Below, in pieces: positions 56,123 to 64,000 of a stretch of 64,000 bases of DNA. The DNA comes from Sphingobacterium hotanense. GTDB lineage: Bacteria > Bacteroidota > Bacteroidia > Sphingobacteriales > Sphingobacteriaceae. Position 1 is the stretch's first letter; each line of letters starts with the position of its first letter. The stretch is taken from the NCBI RefSeq assembly GCF_008274825.1, contig NZ_CP030848.1, forward strand, positions 372,001-436,000, written 5' to 3'. The position numbers and the translations under genes were made by a program. The notes under the pieces were generated by a model. It had not been told where the DNA came from, made no database searches, and saw only the letters and a program-made list of their open reading frames with translations.

Positions 56123-57169
56123 TTATAGGCGAATTTCTTTGCGCATAAATAGGAAGTAGCAGCCGGCAAATAAAATGACTGTGCTCGCGATTAGCCCGCT
56201 GAGCTGTGGGAAGATGACCGTTAGCGAATTGCCAATCGTGAGATCGGTTGGCAGTGCTCCATAGCTTTGTTCAAGACTCATAGGACCCAAGCTTCTGATC
56301 GACGGGGTTAACAGGGCGGCTGTCGCATCATTATAGAGCTGGCTCGGCGATATCCTTGATAAGTTTAAAGCGAAATCCGCATAGTGGAGATACTGCTGCT
56401 CGGAGAAGTTCGCCGGATTGCCGACCAGAAAGCTCATCAGTAAACTGACTAGCATTGGGTAAAATACCGAAAAAAACAGCCAACATCCAATCCCTGCCAT
56501 TGCCGAGGTAGAAGGTTGGGTAAAAATAATTGAGCATAAGATGGAAAGGCTCAACCAAAACCCTACATACAAGATGCTTACTAACACGAAGAGTAGAATG
56601 CGGATGAACTCGGCTGGGCTTACCGCAACACCTGTCAGTAGCATCACTGTTCCCAACATCAATAAGGTAATCGAAAGGAACAGCACGGAAACTACGCTTA
56701 AAGGTCCAAAGAATTTGCTCAAGAGCACGTTGTCTCGATAGATCGGCTGTGAAAGCAAAGGTATCAATGTCCCGTTGTTGCGCTCCGCATTAATGGCATC
56801 AAAGCCTAAAGCGATTCCCAACAGCGGAGCTAGAAAATTCAGAAAAACGTAGAACGGAGGGATCGACTGTTCACTGGCAGTGAAGAGCTTAAGATATAGG
56901 TGGAAGCTCTCACCGCTCGCGGCCTCTCGAAATTTCGCGATGGCCAGTAGCGATACGTAGGTTGAACCTACAAAGATCAGCGAAATCAGGGCGACTAAGA
57001 TGATGAATTTCCAGCTTCGTATGGCCGTGCTGATTTCTTTTCCTATTAGCGTAAAGATAGGCGCTTTTGGTTGTTGATCTGAATCCGAATCGCGCCAGAT
57101 GTGATGGGGCCCCAATAGTGTGCCGACATTAAATAGTGGTGCTCTTTGATCTGTCTTTTTCATTTTCAA
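56123..57169 (-). CDS. ABC-2 type transporter permease
   Basis: 348 residues with six hydrophobic helices (for example FIILVALISLIFVGSTYVSL, YVFLNFLAPLLGIALGF, LIASTVILFAGCYFLFM). FDAINAERNNGTLIPLLSQP is the hallmark of ABC-2/NosY-type permeases. Its start overlaps the end of the ATPase gene by 41 bases, so they are translated together. With the NEW3 protein it forms an exporter or membrane-remodelling complex of unknown substrate. Confidence 0.9.
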   Translation of the reverse strand: MKMKKTDQRAPLFNVGTLLGPHHIWRDSDSDQQPKAPIFTLIGKEISTAIRSWKFIILVALISLIFVGSTYVSLLAIAKFREAASGESFHLYLKLFTASEQSIPPFYVFLNFLAPLLGIALGFDAINAERNNGTLIPLLSQPIYRDNVLLSKFFGPLSVVSVLFLSITLLMLGTVMLLTGVAVSPAEFIRILLFVLVSILYVGFWLSLSILCSIIFTQPSTSAMAGIGCWLFFSVFYPMLVSLLMSFLVGNPANFSEQQYLHYADFALNLSRISPSQLYNDATAALLTPSIRSLGPMSLEQSYGALPTDLTIGNSLTVIFPQLSGLIASTVILFAGCYFLFMRKEIRL

Positions 57170-58160
57170 AATACTTGCCGTAGATTTCTTCTAATGTTAA
57201 TTCATTGCTTTGTACTTGCGTAATGGGTAAGCCTTGACTCGCGCAGCAGGCGACCAACTGTGGAGTCAAGAATTCGGTCGTGGTAATGCTTAAACTATTC
57301 TGTCCCCAACTTATCCGTGAGGGCGTGAAACGCGCCTTGAGCAAACCATCGAGCGCTACGGTGTCTACTTCAGCTTCCTGATGCCAGCTGATGCTGCAGT
57401 TATGACCCAGTTCAAGCGAGAGTTGCTCGGAGAGGTCTTTGATGCTCCCCATGGCCTTGAGTTTACCTTGCACAAAGATGCCTACACGATGGCAGATTTT
57501 TTGCACTTGGTCAAGTTGATGCGAGGAAATGATGACCGTGATACCGTGCTGCCGGTTCAAGTGTTGCACAAGGTCCAGCAATTCTTCAACTCCCTTAGGA
57601 TCCAAGCCCAATGTCGGCTCGTCCAGTATCAAAATCTTCGGACGCTTGATCAATGCTTGCGCAATACCTAACCGCTGTTTCATGCCTCTGGAATAAGTGC
57701 CTGCCTTATTGTTTGCGACACTTGAAAGCCCGACCAAATCCAACAGATCGTCCACGCGCCTGTCCAAATGTTGGCCAGCAACCTGATTGAGCCTAGCAAT
57801 AAAAGTTAGGTTGTCCTTCGCACTCATTTGCTCGTAAAATCCGATAGTATCGGCCAGATAGCCAATCTTACGTTTGACCTCGATGGCGGAGCGATAGGGC
57901 GACTGGCCCATCACACGGATATGTCCCTGGCTGGGCTCTATCAGTCCTAAAATCATGAACATGGTCGTTGTTTTACCAGCGCCGTTTGGACCAAGTAGCC
58001 CAAAAATTTCGCCTTTGGCAATCTGCAGATCAAGCTCTTGGACAGCTGGGTGGTCACCATAGCGTTTGCTTACGGACTGGAATTCAATGATCGTCTCTTG
58101 CATTTCTGGATGTTTAAAGTTTAATGGAGTACCAGACGCGCCACCATTAGCGGCGACCAT
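57129..58160 (-). CDS. ABC transporter ATP-binding protein
   Basis: Up to 343 residues; ATG 58160 overlaps the upstream stop by 14 bases, while a second start at 58103 (MQETIIEF) begins right at the ATPase domain. Walker A is GLLGPNGAGKTTT, signature YSRGMKQRLGIAQAL, Walker B ILILDEPTLGLDP, and the H-loop Ser-Ser-His is present (IISSHQLDQV). The C-terminal 100 residues are an accessory domain common in NosF-like ATPases. It powers the neighbouring ABC-2 permease. Confidence 0.95.
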   Translation of the reverse strand: MVAANGGASGTPLNFKHPEMQETIIEFQSVSKRYGDHPAVQELDLQIAKGEIFGLLGPNGAGKTTTMFMILGLIEPSQGHIRVMGQSPYRSAIEVKRKIGYLADTIGFYEQMSAKDNLTFIARLNQVAGQHLDRRVDDLLDLVGLSSVANNKAGTYSRGMKQRLGIAQALIKRPKILILDEPTLGLDPKGVEELLDLVQHLNRQHGITVIISSHQLDQVQKICHRVGIFVQGKLKAMGSIKDLSEQLSLELGHNCSISWHQEAEVDTVALDGLLKARFTPSRISWGQNSLSITTTEFLTPQLVACCASQGLPITQVQSNELTLEEIYGKYFENEKDRSKSTTI

Positions 58161-58986
58161 ACTTTTTTATTAACAAATAGACTAAGGTCAGGGCGATCAG
58201 AATCGCTAATATTCCCAACCATCCAGACAATAGGGATGCCTTGACGGTTATCCGTATGTCCGTGTCTTCATTGACTTGAGCGTTCTTAGCTTCGAAAGTT
58301 GCCATATAGTCTCCTACGATGGTCTTCTCCGGCGTTTTGAGACTCACAGTGACTTCCTGAGCGGCTCCAGGTCGAAGCGCCTCGACCTTAGCAGGACTGA
58401 TTTGTGTTTCCCAGTTGGAAGGTAGTTTTGAGCTCAGATCGATGTCTTTAAGATCTAAAGATCCTTCATTTTTTAATAGTAGTTTGATCGTTTTTGTGCC
58501 CCCAGCAACCAACGTTTCATTGAGGCGCGAATCCGGTGTGCTTAACGACACCTTATAGTTCCCTTTGACCACCGCTTGGAGTTCTACCGCCAGCGAATCA
58601 TGTCCAGCTAGTGCAAGAATACGGATCGGATAGGTGCCCGCTTTTACCGTAGGGGAAGGGTAGATTTCCAAGCTTATGGGGTAAGGATCCTTGTTATTCA
58701 CTTGGACAGCTCGAACAGCACTTCCTTGAGCAGTAAAATTTGCCTGCCAGCCAGCCGGAAGGTCTGCGCTCAGATCATAAGTTGTAGAACCTTCGCGCTG
58801 CTGTCGGAGCTCAAGCTGATAGCGGAATACCTCTGCTGCGGTTGCTTCTAAATTGATCAGATTCGCGGATAATGCCCCTTTTTGGGCGACGGCGGGATTT
58901 AGACCGGAGCAAAAAGCTAAAAAAAGGAAAACTGCGATAAGAAACGGATGTTTTTGGTTTTTGGTTTTGTAAATAATAGTTTTCAT
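58147..58986 (-). CDS. NEW3-domain membrane-anchored periplasmic protein
   Basis: 279 residues: signal peptide ending near PAVAQ, two NEW3-like beta domains (DLSADLPAGWQANFTAQG and DLSSKLPSNWETQISPAK) and one C-terminal membrane helix (LLSGWLGILAILIALTLVYL) with a short basic tail. NEW3 domains resemble alpha-galactosidase-associated sandwiches and often accompany ABC-2 exporters. First gene of a three-gene overlapping operon, likely the periplasmic partner of the transporter. Substrate unknown. Confidence 0.85.
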   Translation of the reverse strand: MKTIIYKTKNQKHPFLIAVFLFLAFCSGLNPAVAQKGALSANLINLEATAAEVFRYQLELRQQREGSTTYDLSADLPAGWQANFTAQGSAVRAVQVNNKDPYPISLEIYPSPTVKAGTYPIRILALAGHDSLAVELQAVVKGNYKVSLSTPDSRLNETLVAGGTKTIKLLLKNEGSLDLKDIDLSSKLPSNWETQISPAKVEALRPGAAQEVTVSLKTPEKTIVGDYMATFEAKNAQVNEDTDIRITVKASLLSGWLGILAILIALTLVYLLIKKYGRR

Positions 58987-59369
58987 AACAGAATTTAGAA
59001 CTAAAATATATGGAGATTCACAATGATAGTTTCAAATTTTGCGACAAAGGCTGTTAAATACAGAGTCTGCAGGCCCGAATTTAGAAAACTGATAGTGATT
59101 TTGCAAAAAAAAATCACAATTATTTGTGCTTAGTTTACCGGTGTTAAAGGAACGCCTCGTCTATAAAAAAATCTCCTGTTTCCACGGAAACACCAACCAG
59201 ATTGAACGTTCTTGATGGCCTCTAAAACCAAACACTTTCAGAAAACAATGTGCATAACGTATATTGAATGAACTGTTCTAGATCAATACATGAAGTGGAA
59301 TCACCAGGGTAAAAAACATGAAGAATTCAGTAAATTTGCGTTCTTGTTCGTTTTTGTAAATATGCCTGT
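58987..59369. other. Intergenic region before the second GMC locus
   Basis: About 380 AT-rich bases. It must carry the promoter of the NEW3-ABC operon and the end of the subunit-3 gene. AAAAATCAC at 59107 recalls the elements near 28914, but it is single. No gene seen. Confidence 0.5.
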
Positions 59370-60008
59370 CTATCCCAGAAATTTTGTAGGGTCGAAGCCA
59401 TGGGCTATCATGATGTCTTCCGGTACGCCGTTCCACATATTCGGCTTATTCCCAACATAGCCCAAATCCTTAATTCCCATTTCGCTGGTGAAGAAGCCTG
59501 AGGATGTGAAATTGCGCATCAAAGTGAAAAACGCCACGCCCTGCATCATCTCTGGTTTCGCTTTTTCAGGGTAGGCGATATCATCGACTAAGGCCAGTTG
59601 TTCTTCTTTTTTGCATTTGATAAATGGGTTGGAAAAACGCTTCTGCGACTGTATATCCAACCAGCGTAATCCGCCACGCATCGGTACCTGATTGCTTGGA
59701 ATATCTTTTACCATAAATTCGATAAAAGCCGGTACGCCCGCCTCGGAGGCTGATCCGGAGATTTCATCCTTTGGAATGATAATATCGGCAAGCACAGTGA
59801 TGGTCGCCATTTCATGTTCAGTAAAGAACGTCTCGTCCAAGAGTTCCTGCGTGCGCTCATGTTCGAAGTCTTGTACACCAGGAAGTTTATCACTAGCTTT
59901 TGCAGTAGCTTTCTTCGCATTTGTTTTATCGTCTTTACATGCTCCTGCCATTACGCTGGAGCCTGCAGCAATAAGCCCTAAGGCTTTTAATGAATCTCTT
60001 CTGTTCAT
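59370..60008 (-). CDS. Gluconate 2-dehydrogenase subunit 3-family protein (Tat-exported), copy 2
   Basis: 212 residues. Tat signal MNRRDSLKALGLIAAG and GACK lipobox match copy 1 at 10907-11548. Residues 1-160 differ from it at only a few positions (for example A versus I at 20 and D versus A at 26), whereas the C-terminal tail (MRNFTSSGFFTSEMGIKDLG, then NKPNMWNGVPEDIMIAHGF) diverges. It accompanies the GMC subunit encoded 7 bases upstream, as in copy 1, presumably for export and electron transfer. Confidence 0.92.
   Translation of the reverse strand: MNRRDSLKALGLIAAGSSVMAGACKDDKTNAKKATAKASDKLPGVQDFEHERTQELLDETFFTEHEMATITVLADIIIPKDEISGSASEAGVPAFIEFMVKDIPSNQVPMRGGLRWLDIQSQKRFSNPFIKCKKEEQLALVDDIAYPEKAKPEMMQGVAFFTLMRNFTSSGFFTSEMGIKDLGYVGNKPNMWNGVPEDIMIAHGFDPTKFLG
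59590..59723 (-). repeat. 134-bp identical tract shared with 11192-11325 (inverted)
   Basis: Reverse complement of the tract in the first subunit-3 gene, with no mismatch seen by eye. With the surrounding similar sequence it provides inverted homology 48 kb apart. Confidence 0.85.
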
Positions 60009-60015
60009 CGCTCGA

Positions 60016-61752
60016 TTAGCTGTTTAATTTGCTTTTTTGTTCTAAGATGTATTCTGCCGTACGCATCGATAGCGCCAGGATCGTCCAGGTCAGGTTCTTA
60101 TCGCCTTGTTGCACGAAAGGACCCGCATCAACTACATAGAGATTGTTGCAATCATGTGCCTGTCCCCATTTATTGAGTACCGATGATTTCGGGTCATTCC
60201 CCATTCGTGTCGTTCCGCCTTCATGGATAATCTTTCCGGGAGCTTCTAAGCCATATAAGGTGTCTGCACCAGGGATAGATGAGGTGATGATAGCGCCCAT
60301 TTCATGCATGATCGCCTGAAAAGTCTCCTGCATATGTTTTGCCTGCGCTATTTCTTCGTTTGCCCATTTATAGTGGAAGCGCAGTACCGGTATTCCAAAT
60401 TTATCAACGCTGTTCGGGTCAATCTCGCAATAGTTGTCCTTGCGGGCTAGAGCCGTTCCACGACCTGCCATCCCCACGTTTGCACCGTAGAATCGGCGAT
60501 AGTCTTGCTTCAATGAAGCGCCATAACCTCCGGCATCTTTGGTTTCTCCATTTTTGCCAGGCACTTTTCCGTTGATGCTCGGCACACCGTTGAAAGAGCC
60601 ATAGGATGGCATGCGCATGCCTCCCCCATATTCGATATGGTAGCCTCGAGGGAAGTTGAGTTTGCTATGGTCGCCCCACCATGGCGAGTAAATATGTACA
60701 CTGCCCGTACCATCTTCGTTATAACGTTTTCTATCCAATAACTGTGGTAGAAAGCCCGATAAGCTGGCTCCGGTAGAATCGTGTAAGTATTTGCCTACTA
60801 ATCCGCTGCTATTTCCAACACCGGCAGGATGTGCCGCGGACTTCGAGTTGAGCATCAGCCTTGCACTTTCGCAGGCACTGGCTCCTAAAATAACTGTTTT
60901 TCCCTTTGCGGTATATTCTTGTAAGTCCTTGGTATTCATATAGGAAACTCCGGTTGCCAGTCCTTCATCGTTGGTCAACACCTCGCGAACCATCGCGTTG
61001 TCGATGACTTTTAGATTGCCGGTTTTCATAGCTGGTATAACGAGACAGGAGGATGAGGAGAAGTCTCCATAGACTTTACAGGCCCTTCCGCATTGTCCGC
61101 AGTAGAAGCAGGTTCCTCGGCCTTTAATCTCGGAGGAGACTTCCGTAAGGACAGCGCCCCGGCCAGGAATAACTGGGACTCCTGCTTTTCGAGCTCCGCG
61201 CGCAATGTAGAGTTCATTTAAACGAGGTTTTGGTGGCTTCATAAAGATTCCGTCCGGTTCGTTATGAATGCCTTCAACAGTTCCATAGATGCCTATCATA
61301 CGGTCTACTCGGTCGTAAAATGGTTTCACTTCCTCATAGCTGATGGGCCAGGGGTCGGTGATGCCGTCTGTAGGTTGGAAATCGTCAGGTCCCATACGTA
61401 AGGAAATACGGCCCCAATGGTTTGTTCTTCCGCCGAGCATCCGCGCTCTGAACCATTCGAATTCGGTTCCAGCGACGGTGCTATAGGGTTCACCATCGAG
61501 TTGCCATCCGCCATAGGCAGCATCAAAGTCGCCAAAGGGACGGTTAGTCGATGCGCCGCGACGTGGAGACTCCCAAGGCCAGCGCATTTGTAAGGCATCT
61601 TTGGCTGGGTCAAAGAAAGGACCTGCTTCCAGCATCAATACCTTTAAACCAGCATTCGCAAGAATATAGCCTGCCATGCCACCACCAGCACCCGAGCCGA
61701 CAACAATAGCATCATAAACTTCTGGGTTTTCTTTTATTTGAAAAGCACTCAT
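60016..61752 (-). CDS. GMC-family FAD oxidoreductase, sugar dehydrogenase large subunit, copy 2
   Basis: 578 residues, the same length as copy 1 at 9163-10899 and clearly its paralogue: FAD motif VVGSGAGGGMAGYILANAG, Cys segment CFYCGQCGRACK, and C-terminal GGTTRMGNDPKSSVLNKWGQ. Differences cluster between residues 330 and 430 (GFLPQLLDRKRYN; NGKVPGKNGETKDAGGYG), a region likely to touch substrate, so the copies may prefer different sugars. 133 bases separate its start from the ECF sigma gene on the same strand. Confidence 0.92.
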   Translation of the reverse strand: MSAFQIKENPEVYDAIVVGSGAGGGMAGYILANAGLKVLMLEAGPFFDPAKDALQMRWPWESPRRGASTNRPFGDFDAAYGGWQLDGEPYSTVAGTEFEWFRARMLGGRTNHWGRISLRMGPDDFQPTDGITDPWPISYEEVKPFYDRVDRMIGIYGTVEGIHNEPDGIFMKPPKPRLNELYIARGARKAGVPVIPGRGAVLTEVSSEIKGRGTCFYCGQCGRACKVYGDFSSSSCLVIPAMKTGNLKVIDNAMVREVLTNDEGLATGVSYMNTKDLQEYTAKGKTVILGASACESARLMLNSKSAAHPAGVGNSSGLVGKYLHDSTGASLSGFLPQLLDRKRYNEDGTGSVHIYSPWWGDHSKLNFPRGYHIEYGGGMRMPSYGSFNGVPSINGKVPGKNGETKDAGGYGASLKQDYRRFYGANVGMAGRGTALARKDNYCEIDPNSVDKFGIPVLRFHYKWANEEIAQAKHMQETFQAIMHEMGAIITSSIPGADTLYGLEAPGKIIHEGGTTRMGNDPKSSVLNKWGQAHDCNNLYVVDAGPFVQQGDKNLTWTILALSMRTAEYILEQKSKLNS

Positions 61753-61885
61753 TAGATAAAGAATGATATGATAATTAAGGTTTAGCAGCGTTAGCCAATA
61801 TTTTGCTAACTCTTTTTAGTTGAGTTGAATATAGGAAAATATTCTCTTAAGTCAATAAGGTAATCGTTGGGCAATTGTGTTTAAT

Positions 61886-62488
61886 TTATTTCTTGAGCCA
61901 TTCATGGAAAAGCAATAACAGCCAAGAATAGTTTTGTAGGGCCTGCCGGATCGTTTTTATGGCTGTTGTAATGTAGTTCTCTACAGTGCGTGTCGAGATG
62001 CCCATCTCGTCTGCTATTTCTTGGATTGTCTTATGTTGAAAGCGGCTTAGGAAGAAGGCCTGCTTACATTTTGGTGCCAAGTTTTCCATAGTCATCGAAA
62101 TAATCGTGTGCAGATCATTCAGATCGGCCAGCTCGCTCGTCTGGTTCCATGAATGGTTGGCAAGGAATAAATGGAAGTGATCGGCATATTTCTGTCTTAC
62201 TTTTTCCGAACGAATGTAAGATAGGACAGCATATTTGGCGGAAGCGAATAGATAATTGCGTAATGTGCCCTCTAAATTTATTGAATCTCGACGATTCCAA
62301 AGGCTTACTAATATTTCTTGCAGAATATCTTCGCTGACTTCCTTATTTTTGACAAATCCATTGATAAAAAGTAGGAGGTCCCCGGCAAATTGATCATAAA
62401 TTTGACCAAATATCTCTTTGTTGCCATTTTTTATGGCCTCCAACAGCGCTTGGTCTGTTAAGATGTTTGCCTTCCACTGATTTTTCAT
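61886..62488 (-). CDS. ECF sigma-70 factor (FecI-like), divergent from its fecR
   Basis: 200 residues. Sigma2 region: GQIYDQFAGDLLLFINGFVK, EDILQEILVSLWNRR; sigma4 region: LAPKCKQAFFLSRFQHKTIQ and GISTRTVENYITTAIKTIRQ as the helix-turn-helix. A FecR gene lies divergently 107 bases away, unlike the two co-directional sigma/fecR pairs elsewhere in the window. The shared intergenic region likely holds both promoters. It probably controls the susC that begins at 63851. Confidence 0.93.
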   Translation of the reverse strand: MKNQWKANILTDQALLEAIKNGNKEIFGQIYDQFAGDLLLFINGFVKNKEVSEDILQEILVSLWNRRDSINLEGTLRNYLFASAKYAVLSYIRSEKVRQKYADHFHLFLANHSWNQTSELADLNDLHTIISMTMENLAPKCKQAFFLSRFQHKTIQEIADEMGISTRTVENYITTAIKTIRQALQNYSWLLLLFHEWLKK

Positions 62489-62595
62489 TGTTTTAGAGAA
62501 CTTTTCAAACTTAAATATTTTTTTTCATTTGAACCTATGTGTTTGGTGGAGATTAGGAGACTTGTATATAAATAGGCAATAATAAATAGGGCTAA

Positions 62596-63759
62596 ATGGA
62601 TCAGAATAGATTTTTAAGAGTAATCAAAAAGTATCAGGATAATCAGCTATCTGAATCTGAGCGCCTATTGATGGACGAATGGATGAACGAGGTTGCCAAG
62701 GATCAGGATGGGGAAGCGGAGACCTGGACGGCGAATCAACTTCAAGATCTGAAGCTTCGAGTATTTAATCAGATCCCGGAAAGTAACGAACCGCATAAGC
62801 AAAGTTCGACATGGAAGCTTTGGGTTTCCGGCTTAGCAGCAGCATCCGTATTAGTCCTTTTAGGATTATTCCTATTTCAACAACAACTCCCTACATCAAG
62901 CGAAAAACAAATTGCTGTTGCAACGACCGAAATACTTCCTGTCGAAGAGCAGGCAACTATTACGCTAGACAATGGCGAGGTGGTCGAGCTGGGAGATGGC
63001 ACGTTCTCATTGAATATGGATAGCGACCGCATTTCTAGCGAGGATGGTAATAGTCTATGGGAAAAGGATAATGGAGGAGGGACGGTAAGACAAGTAGTCA
63101 TCCGCACACCGAAGGGAAAGCAGCTGCGCGTAGCTTTAGAAGATGGTACGCAGGTACATATAAACGCTGGATCTAGTCTGACTTATCCTTTGAGGTTCCC
63201 TGCGGATGAACGTAAGGTTGTTCTAGAGGGGGAGGGCTATTTCGATGTTGCCCATCAGGACATCAAAGATGCTTCAGGAAAGAAGAAAAGAAAGCCGTTT
63301 AAGGTAGAATCTTCAAATCAAGTAATCGAAGTCTTAGGGACGAAGTTCAACGTCAAGGCCTATGAAGATGAGGATTACGTAAAGACAAACCTGTTAGCTG
63401 GATTGATTAATCTGACAAATAATAAAGGTGAGGCGACGTTGCTCCGTCCGAATCAGCAATCTATATTAAGCAAATCAAACAATAAGATGCGTGTGCTCGC
63501 ATCGGATGGCGAGGAAGCGATCGGATGGATGAGCAATATCTTTTCGTTTCATAATGCCGGCTTGAAAGATATCCTACAAGAGATAGAGCGCTGGTATGAT
63601 ATACGAGTGGATATCGACAAATGGCCTAGCGACCGTTTTTATGGTGAAATCAAGCGCGATGAGCCGCTATCGAAAGTATTAGAACTCATTGAATCGAGCA
63701 GTAAGCTTAGATTTAAAGTGATACAAGTGAACAATGAAAGGAGGCTTGTTTTGAAATAA
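62596..63759 (+). CDS. FecR-family anti-sigma factor
   Basis: 387 residues: cytoplasmic helix-rich N-terminus (RFLRVIKKYQDNQLSESERL), membrane helix at about 76-95 (VSGLAAASVLVLLGLFLFQQ), periplasmic FecR domain (RTPKGKQLRVALEDGTQVHI, LEGEGYFDVAHQD, VLGTKFNVKAYED) and the C-terminal part with QEIERWYDIRVDIDKWP. It precedes a susC by 91 bases and should restrain the divergently encoded ECF sigma factor. Confidence 0.95.
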   Translation: MDQNRFLRVIKKYQDNQLSESERLLMDEWMNEVAKDQDGEAETWTANQLQDLKLRVFNQIPESNEPHKQSSTWKLWVSGLAAASVLVLLGLFLFQQQLPTSSEKQIAVATTEILPVEEQATITLDNGEVVELGDGTFSLNMDSDRISSEDGNSLWEKDNGGGTVRQVVIRTPKGKQLRVALEDGTQVHINAGSSLTYPLRFPADERKVVLEGEGYFDVAHQDIKDASGKKKRKPFKVESSNQVIEVLGTKFNVKAYEDEDYVKTNLLAGLINLTNNKGEATLLRPNQQSILSKSNNKMRVLASDGEEAIGWMSNIFSFHNAGLKDILQEIERWYDIRVDIDKWPSDRFYGEIKRDEPLSKVLELIESSSKLRFKVIQVNNERRLVLK

Positions 63760-63850
63760 TTCTACGAACCTTTTTATCGATTTGATTAGCCCTGAGCTAT
63801 ACCTAAACAAAAACAACCAAATCATAATTTTATCTAATCTACCTGGATTT

Positions 63851-64000
63851 ATGAACCAAATGAAAAACAATGAATCCAGAATAGGATATCGCCTTATTGG
63901 TGCTGCTTCTATTCTGGAAAGATGGCGAACTCTGCCGTCAAAGCGAGTGAATAAGATGTGCTGTTTTATCTTATTTTGCTTATTGTGCGCTGCTCCGAAC
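63851..64000 (+). CDS. SusC-like receptor, N-terminal start (partial)
   Basis: Fifty codons from ATG 63851 (or 63860, MKNNESRIGYR) run off the window. The extended basic N-terminus followed by a hydrophobic segment (MCCFILFCLLCAAPN) resembles signal regions of SusC proteins with long leaders. Assignment rests mainly on its place directly after fecR; no SusC domain is yet visible. Confidence 0.6.
   Translation, partial: MNQMKNNESRIGYRLIGAASILERWRTLPSKRVNKMCCFILFCLLCAAPN

Overview
The window reads as chromosome of a Bacteroidota bacterium, most likely Sphingobacteriaceae (Sphingobacterium or Pedobacter-like). The reasons are four SusC or SusD loci with ECF sigma/FecR switches, many lipoproteins and outer-membrane proteins, no clear Shine-Dalgarno sites, and several TAnnTTTG -7 promoter elements. 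Genus is inference; no rRNA, tRNA or CRISPR was seen.

Layout. (1) 1-9101 (+): end of a SusC, a SusD, then an unusual secreted enzyme set: calcineurin-like phosphoesterase fused to leucine-rich repeats, two metallo-beta-lactamase-fold paralogues (the second with altered metal ligands) and a GH63-like glycosidase. (2) 9163-13092: GMC oxidoreductase plus gluconate-2-dehydrogenase-subunit-3 pair, then a convergent Gfo/Idh/MocA oxidoreductase. (3) 13576-22661: ECF sigma, FecR, SusC with STN domain, SusD, BACON lipoprotein and Cys-type sulfatase, a sulfated-glycan locus closed by a strong terminator. (4) 22837-28770: a DUF2490 protein, then a minus-strand surface/fimbrillin group whose OmpA-like lipoprotein is split by a frameshift. 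(5) 28951-31145: about 2.2 kb with no convincing gene. (6) 31310-42874 (-): ECF sigma, FecR, SusC, SusD, DUF4843, PKD-like and a double-thioredoxin TlpA protein.

(7) 43548-49388: a decaying region. A secreted protein, an SDR and a small AraC regulator are intact, but an NTF2-like lipoprotein, a DoxX-like protein, a histone-H1-like protein, a secreted protein, a UPF0173 metal-dependent hydrolase and a PAS/LuxR regulator all carry frameshifts, stops or missing ends. (8) 49565-51397: an intact IS1182-type element with 25-bp inverted repeats. (9) 51519-56021: conserved core (ndk, a small outer-membrane protein, ispH, hemH, membrane phosphoesterase). (10) 56123-58986 (-): ABC permease, ATPase and NEW3-domain membrane protein. 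(11) 59370-61752 (-): a second GMC/subunit-3 pair, an inverted near-copy of the first. (12) 61886-64000: a divergent ECF sigma/FecR pair and the start of another SusC.

How it fits together: SusC/SusD pairs import oligomers made by the exported enzymes beside them; FecR and ECF sigma pairs sense SusC occupancy and switch loci on; the GMC pairs and Gfo/Idh enzyme are candidates for periplasmic sugar oxidation. The points most worth a second look are the phosphoesterase-LRR / twin MBL-fold locus, the inverted GMC duplicates with a perfectly identical 134-bp tract, and the series of homopolymer-associated frameshifts that separate lipoprotein signals from their domains.
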